Under the pieces are notes generated by a model that was not told where the DNA came from, did not search any database, and saw only the letters and a program-made list of their open reading frames with translations. DNA of 64,000 nucleotides from Otatea glauca. Its lineage: Eukaryota > Streptophyta > Magnoliopsida > Poales > Poaceae. The stretch is from assembly GCA_036346275.1 (NCBI GenBank), contig CM070721.1:8754452-8818451 (forward strand), written 5' to 3'. This document shows, one piece after another, positions 59,359 to 64,000 of the stretch (its first letter is position 1; each line of letters begins with the position of its first letter). The translations under genes were made by a program, and so were the position numbers.

Positions 59359-60015
59359 TCCGCGACACAAGGAACTCGAGTATTGACGATGTACTTGATG
59401 GTTCCTCATGCTCACGCAAGACAGGCTGGTATAGTGCTCATATCGCAAGCCGGGAAAGGCCGAGGTATGTCCTCCAAATATTGTTTCCGCATCCAACAAC
59501 GCCGCCGAGTATGAGGCCCTCATTCACGGACTCAGATTGCATATCCCCAGATCCGACGGCTGGCGGTTCGCGGAGACTCAATGCTCGTGGTCAATCAAGT
59601 ACAAAAGGAATGGTCATATATCGAAGACAACATGGCGGCTTACTGCCAAGAAGTACGCAAGCTAGAAGGCAACTTTGACGGTCTAGAACTCGTTCATGTG
59701 ATCCGACGAGACAACGAAGCAGCCGACGAGCTGGCGAAGATGGGATCCCGCCGGTCCAAAGTGCCCGTGGGAATATTCGTAGAAGAAATCCATAAACCCA
59801 CAATTAGTACTCAGCCAAAAGCGGACACTCCAGCAGAGAGAGGGGAAGAGGCAGAGGTCTTGGTTATTGCCCCAGATTGGACAACTCCATATCTGGATTA
59901 CCTAGCGGAAGACAAGCTACCTGAGGACCGCGTGCAAGCCAAGCAGATCATGCGCCAGAGCAAGAGTTATGTGGTCGTCAGGAAAGAGCTCTACCGTAAA
60001 AGCTCTTCTCAATGA
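59359..60015 (+). pseudogene. Tat second (archaeal-type) RNase H region
   Basis: The plus frame 59581-60015 contains MLVVNQVQKEWSY, MAAYCQEVRKLEGNF and HVIRRDNEAADELAKMGS, the end of an archaeal-type RNase H. Its first part (about 59380-59580, with EYEALIHGLRL-like sequence) is in other frames. An extra RNase H of this type between RT and integrase is characteristic of the Tat lineage. Confidence 0.75.
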
Positions 60016-61104
60016 TCGCGACGATGCATATCAAACAAGAAGGGAGAAACCTGTTCAAAGAAATCCACTCGGGAATTTGTGGGAACCACGCGGCGTCATC
60101 AACCCTGGTCGGTAAAGCCTATCGCCAAGGATTCTTTTGGCCGACCGCTGTCACAGATGCGGAGGACGTTGTCCGGACATGCGAAGGATGTCAGTTCTTC
60201 GCACGACAAATGAACAAGCCAGCGCAGGAATTGCAAACCATCCCGATTACATGTCCATTTGCGGTCTGGGGGCTCGACATGGTGGGACCCTTGAAGAAGG
60301 CTCAGGGAGGTTATACTCATCTCTTCGTGGCTGTTGACAAATTCACCAAATGGATTGAGGCCAAACCAGTCGCCACCATCACGACGGCAAAAGCCAGAGA
60401 ATTCTTTCACGAGATCGTGGTTAGATTTGGCGTACCCAACCGAATCATCACGGATAATGGCACTCGGCCTCGAGGCGGTATATTTCAAGATCAAAAGTAG
60501 GAGCTCAAGATAAAATTTGCTTCACTGGGCCGCGCACTCTCGGCGTAATGGGCAGGTCGAACGGGCCAATGGCATGGTGCTCTAAGGCATAAAAGCAAGA
60601 ATTTTCGATCGGCTCCAACCATATGCCGCTCGATGGGTCAAAGAATTGCCTTCGGTGCTCTGGGGGCTACGAACCACCCCTAGCAGAGCAACCGGGCAGT
60701 CACCTTTCTTCCTGGTATATGGATCAGAGGCGGTCCTACCAACTGAATTAGAATTCGGATCCCCGCGGGTTCGGAGTTATGAAGAAATTGCCTCAGAAGA
60801 CAGCCGGCTAGAAGACCTCGATAGACTGGAAGAAGCCAGGGATGTCGCAACAATCTGGTCAGCAAAGTACCTTCAGGGCCTACAACGTTATCACGGGCGT
60901 AATGTAAGGAGCCGTGCGTTCGCTAAAGGAGATCTGGTCCTAAGAAAGAATCAAAAGTGCGAGCACAAACTCTCCCCAAGCTGGGAAGGCCCTTATGTCG
61001 TTGATAAAGTGGTTCGCCCCAGGGCTTATAGACTCAAGCGAGAAGACGGCTCGGCAATCAACAATACTTAGAATATAGAGCAGCTACGTCGTTTCTTCGC
61101 CTAA
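60012..61104 (+). pseudogene. Tat integrase
   Basis: The frame 60012-60500 has the zinc-binding N-terminus (HSGICGNHAASS, then CEGCQFFARQ), the first catalytic Asp in WGLDMVGPL and the second in IITDNGT. The frame 60646-61071 has LWGLRTTPSRATGQSPFFLV, the C-terminal domain KGDLVLRK and SPSWEGPYVV. A TAG at 61069 precedes NIEQLRRFFA, which ends at a TAA at 61102-61104, probably the natural stop. Between 60470 and 60646 the frame is lost where a CAG (Gln) codon is normally found after DNGT. It inserts the cDNA into the genome. Confidence 0.87.
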
Positions 61105-61355
61105 GCGTTGTACTTCTTTTATTCTTTATGAATGAAAGTTCAATAAGAAAGCTGTTTTTATATAACCTTCTTTATAATCATGAAATCGAGTGCTTCGCTC
61201 TTATGCTGAGACTCAGGGACAGGATCCATAAACCATATCCCAGAGCCTGGGGGGCTGAATCAGTCGAACAAGGTTCTCTGTCAAACCACTCGAGGATGTA
61301 TGCATTTTGTATTCACATGAAACAGAAGCAGGGAACGCCTTTACACGCTTTTAGC

Positions 61356-63979
61356 TTAAAGGTCAAGAGTCTCCACAATTGACAGAGAAGTGTCCCTAAC
61401 TTCCTCCCAGAGCTCGGCAGCCTGGTCTTCATCAACATTACGAGCGTAGCCTTCCCTAAGAGCCTCAAGATCCACTCGGGGATAGAGGGACTTGGTAATC
61501 GCCAAAGTCTGGCTGGCGCCGTTGGCCGCTGTCTCCTTCAAAAGGTTCTTGAGCGCCGCAGGAGCCTTCTCCAATCGAGAGATAATCTGGTCCCTACTTA
61601 GTGGCCTCTCGCCCACGGGGTGAAGCGAACTCAGCAGCGGGCTAGAAGCTTCCTGGAGCTCGGCACAGGACGCCTCGAGGGCTTTGACCTTCTCGCTGAA
61701 GACAGAGTATTGCGCCCGAGTTTTGGATTTATAATCTGCGAGGTGAAGCGTTAGAAAGGGCAGTAAAAGGGCTAACAGAGACTAGTCGCCAGCTATACCT
61801 TCAAACTCCTTCTCCAGCTTTGCTCGGGAATCTTCTGCGGCTTTAAGTTGTCCTTGGAGCTTCGTGAAAGCCGAATCCCGGGCTGGCATGGACGTAAGAA
61901 GATCAAAAAGCTAGTCGATTGAGCAAAGGCACGAGACGACCCATGAAATAGCTACCTCGAAGGGAGCCGTTAATGTCCAGCTTCTCCTGGCGCAGAGCAC
62001 TCGCTCCTCCCGCGACGCCTAGACCTCAGCTCGAAGGGACCGCAGCTCGGCTGCATGCTCGGCCTTGACGCGTTCCAAGTCGGCTAAGTACTCCTGGCGC
62101 GTCCGGATTTCAGGGAGCATCCTTTGAAAGTATTCGAACTTCTGCTCGAAGCGCTCCCCTATTTTCTATAATCATCATGGGAAAAAGGTAAATACATGAC
62201 AGAAGATGGACACAGGGGTATGGCAGGTGTAGTAGAATCCTTACCCGTGCTGCTCGCGCACAAGCCGCGGCATGGATATAAAAATCGTTCCTCTCCTTCT
62301 CCTCCTCCTCCGGGTCATCTAGGAGCTTCAAGCCTTCGTCCTCATCGACCCATGCGGCTTCCGTTATTAGCCGAGGGCGAGCTGGGGCTGGTGGGACCCG
62401 GCGGATCTCTTCGACCTCGGGGGACGAGCAGGAGGCCGACTCCGAAACAACGGGATTCGGCGCAGAAGCATGGGGGATAGGAGATGATGCCAGAGGCCTG
62501 GGAGGCACCTCGGTATCCCTGGGGGCGGCTCCCTCAACCGAGGCGCGGGCTTCCTGGGGCTCAACCTCAGCAGGGGCCCCAGATGGTGTCCCGACAGGGA
62601 CATCGAGCGAAGGATCCCTACGAAGAGAAATTGTCAACGAGTCTGCAGAGCGAGCTAAATAAGGGTCGGCAAAGCAATAAACCTGGCGGATTTCCTCATC
62701 TTCATCGGGGGCTTCTTCCGAGCAGCCGGGCCGCCCCCGGAGAAACCACTCGGACCGCCGCCGAGTGGCGTCCTGGGCTTTTCTCGAAAGACCGAGTCCT
62801 TCGGTTCAGGGCGAGTTTGAGCCATAGGATCACCGGGGAGAGGGGCCGAAGGCGCCGGAGCTCGAGCTGATGGGTCCTGAATCTTGGGACCGCCGGTTGG
62901 CTGTCGGGTTCCCTTTCTTCGTGGCAGGGCTTCCTGCAGGAGATCTCGCTCGACGTTTCGGAGAACTGCCTATGCGAGTAGGCATTTCCGGGAGAGGAGC
63001 GACACTGAAGAATGCAATGCGATCCTGGAAATAAAGATTGAGTCAGAAGACCTTCAAAGAGTAAGTAAAGCATAATCACTCAGCCAAGCTCACCTACCTC
63101 AGGAGGAGGGCGTGAAGCGGTGAAAGACCTTGGGCACTTGGCGGAGGAAATGTCGACACTCGGGATGAAGAATTCTGCGACCCGAGCGTATATTTCTTCC
63201 TTCGACAGCTCGTCGGGCAGCTCGCGAGTCGGGTCGTCTTTCCCTTCATACGCGAATCCCAGATGAACCCTTTCCTTCAGCGGCTGGGTCCGGCGAGCCA
63301 CGAAATGGAGAGCCAGGCCCACCCCGGTGAGTCCGTCCTCCTTCAGCTTCCCGATCAGCACCAAGAGATCGGACACTTGATCCATGTCAGCAGAATTGGG
63401 GGTAGACACCCGGGAGATTGAAACGTTGGGACGGCGCCCGATGAAGGGAGGCAGAGCTGAATCGAGGTTGACACAGTAAAACCACTCCCGATGCCAGCCC
63501 TTGTTGGAAGTTTTGACAGGGATGGCGAAGTAATCCTTCTTCAGCCCCTCCCGCAGTTGAAATCCGGCTCCCCCAACAAACTTGGGGTCGCTTTTGGAAG
63601 GATAAGGTTTCAAAAGGTAAAGGTGGCGAAAAAGATCAAAATGGGGATTGATGCCCAGAAAAGCTTCACAAAGATGGACGAAAATAGAGATTTGTAGAAT
63701 AGAATTGGGATTCAAATTCACCAATTCAATGTCGTAGAAGAAGAGAAGGCCGCGGAGGAAAGTACTGACCGGGAGACCAAACCCGCGAGGGAAAAAGGAT
63801 TCAAAAACCACTACCTCTTTGGAGCGAGGGGTGGGGACGGATTCACCTGCGGCCGGACGGGCGGAGATCAAGGTTAGGTCCAGCATGATCCTGTTGTCTA
63901 CCATAGATTGCAGCTTCTCCTCGGTTGTCGTCGAGGTTGTCCAATCTTGCGACGAAGGCGGTGAAGAAGAGGAAGACAT
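61356..63979 (-). CDS. Tat antisense ORF with introns (putative gypsy-type transposon protein)
   Basis: On the strand opposite gag-pol, a start at 63979 (MSSSSSPPSSQDWTTSTTTE) opens a 299-codon frame that contains VVVFESFFPRGFGLPVSTFL and LFFYDIELVNLNPNSILQIS. This is the conserved domain annotated as 'putative gypsy type transposon' (PF04195/Transposase_28). Downstream pieces are Pro/Ser-rich (62110-63000), coiled-coil-like (KFEYFQRMLPEIRTRQEYLA near 62120) and a C-terminus with SLYPRVDLEALREGY, stopping at 61356. GT...AG introns can be read at 63025-63097, 62166-62244, 61883-61955 and 61736-61798. A 40-bp candidate at 62643-62682 is doubtful. Two in-frame stops, near 62860 and 62020, remain. 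Function unknown. Confidence 0.72.
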
Positions 63980-64000
63980 TTTTGTAGGGAAGTCGACGGC

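Larger units (their letters stand above)
54730..64000 (+). mobile_element. Ty3/gypsy Tat-lineage retrotransposon, 3' end outside window
   Basis: In order: 5' LTR (to 55273), primer site, gag, protease, RT, RNase H, a second RNase H-like region, integrase and a long antisense ORF. Dual RNase H regions and an antisense ORF after integrase are known traits of the Tat group. Frames are interrupted at few points, several of them at CAG or TGG codons, so the element may be nearly intact. The 3' LTR is not in the window. Confidence 0.88.

Noticed and set aside
1..64000. Host protein-coding genes, tRNA or rRNA genes
   Set aside because: Every sustained frame with recognisable motifs belongs to a transposable element. 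I saw no tRNA or rRNA signature by eye, though a covariance-model scan was not possible.

Overview
This window looks like repeat-rich intergenic DNA from a plant nuclear genome, most likely a grass. The evidence is chromodomain and Tat-type Ty3/gypsy elements, CACTA elements carrying Ulp1-like protease genes, hAT elements, and long AT-rich blocks broken by GC-rich LTR promoters. I see no convincing host gene, tRNA, rRNA or CRISPR. Nearly all coding sequence belongs to transposable elements, and most of it is frameshifted.

Layout. (1) 1-2492: the 3' part of a hAT element with a degraded transposase. (2) 2781-38631: a CACTA element (CACTA1) with TIRs and a 3-bp AAT target duplication. A minus-strand chromodomain gypsy element (Tekay/Del type, 8302-35357) interrupts its second gene. 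The 5' LTR of that gypsy element is itself split by a minus-strand LARD-like element (17919-33091, CTATT duplication) with LTRs of about 5.3 kb and no recognisable pol. Removing the insertions leaves a CACTA of about 8.8 kb with tnp2, Transposase_24-like and Ulp1-like genes. (3) 38970-39680: a short non-autonomous hAT of the same family as the element at position 1. (4) 40585-54733: a diverged relative of the LARD LTR in the opposite orientation, split by a second CACTA (44535-52871, AAG duplication). (5) About 54730 to the window end: a Tat-lineage gypsy element with 5' LTR, gag, protease, RT, two RNase H regions, integrase and a long intron-containing antisense ORF; its 3' LTR lies outside the window.

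How the parts work together. Each CACTA would supply a transposase acting on its own TIRs and subterminal arrays. The Tekay and Tat elements carry their own gag-pol. The LARD has only a gag-like zinc-knuckle region and would need pol functions in trans.

The most notable observations are: (a) indels between young LTR copies concentrate at CAG/CTG/CCTGG, including inside a conserved tRNA primer site, which suggests systematic base-calling error at CHG-methylated cytosines; (b) the LARD gag-like region holds five zinc-knuckle-like motifs; (c) CACTA2 has an internal copy of its end-type repeat array next to a TATA box and a G-rich minisatellite; (d) its tnp2 carries an internal deletion with a filler duplication; (e) the Tat antisense ORF has apparent GT-AG introns on the strand opposite gag-pol.
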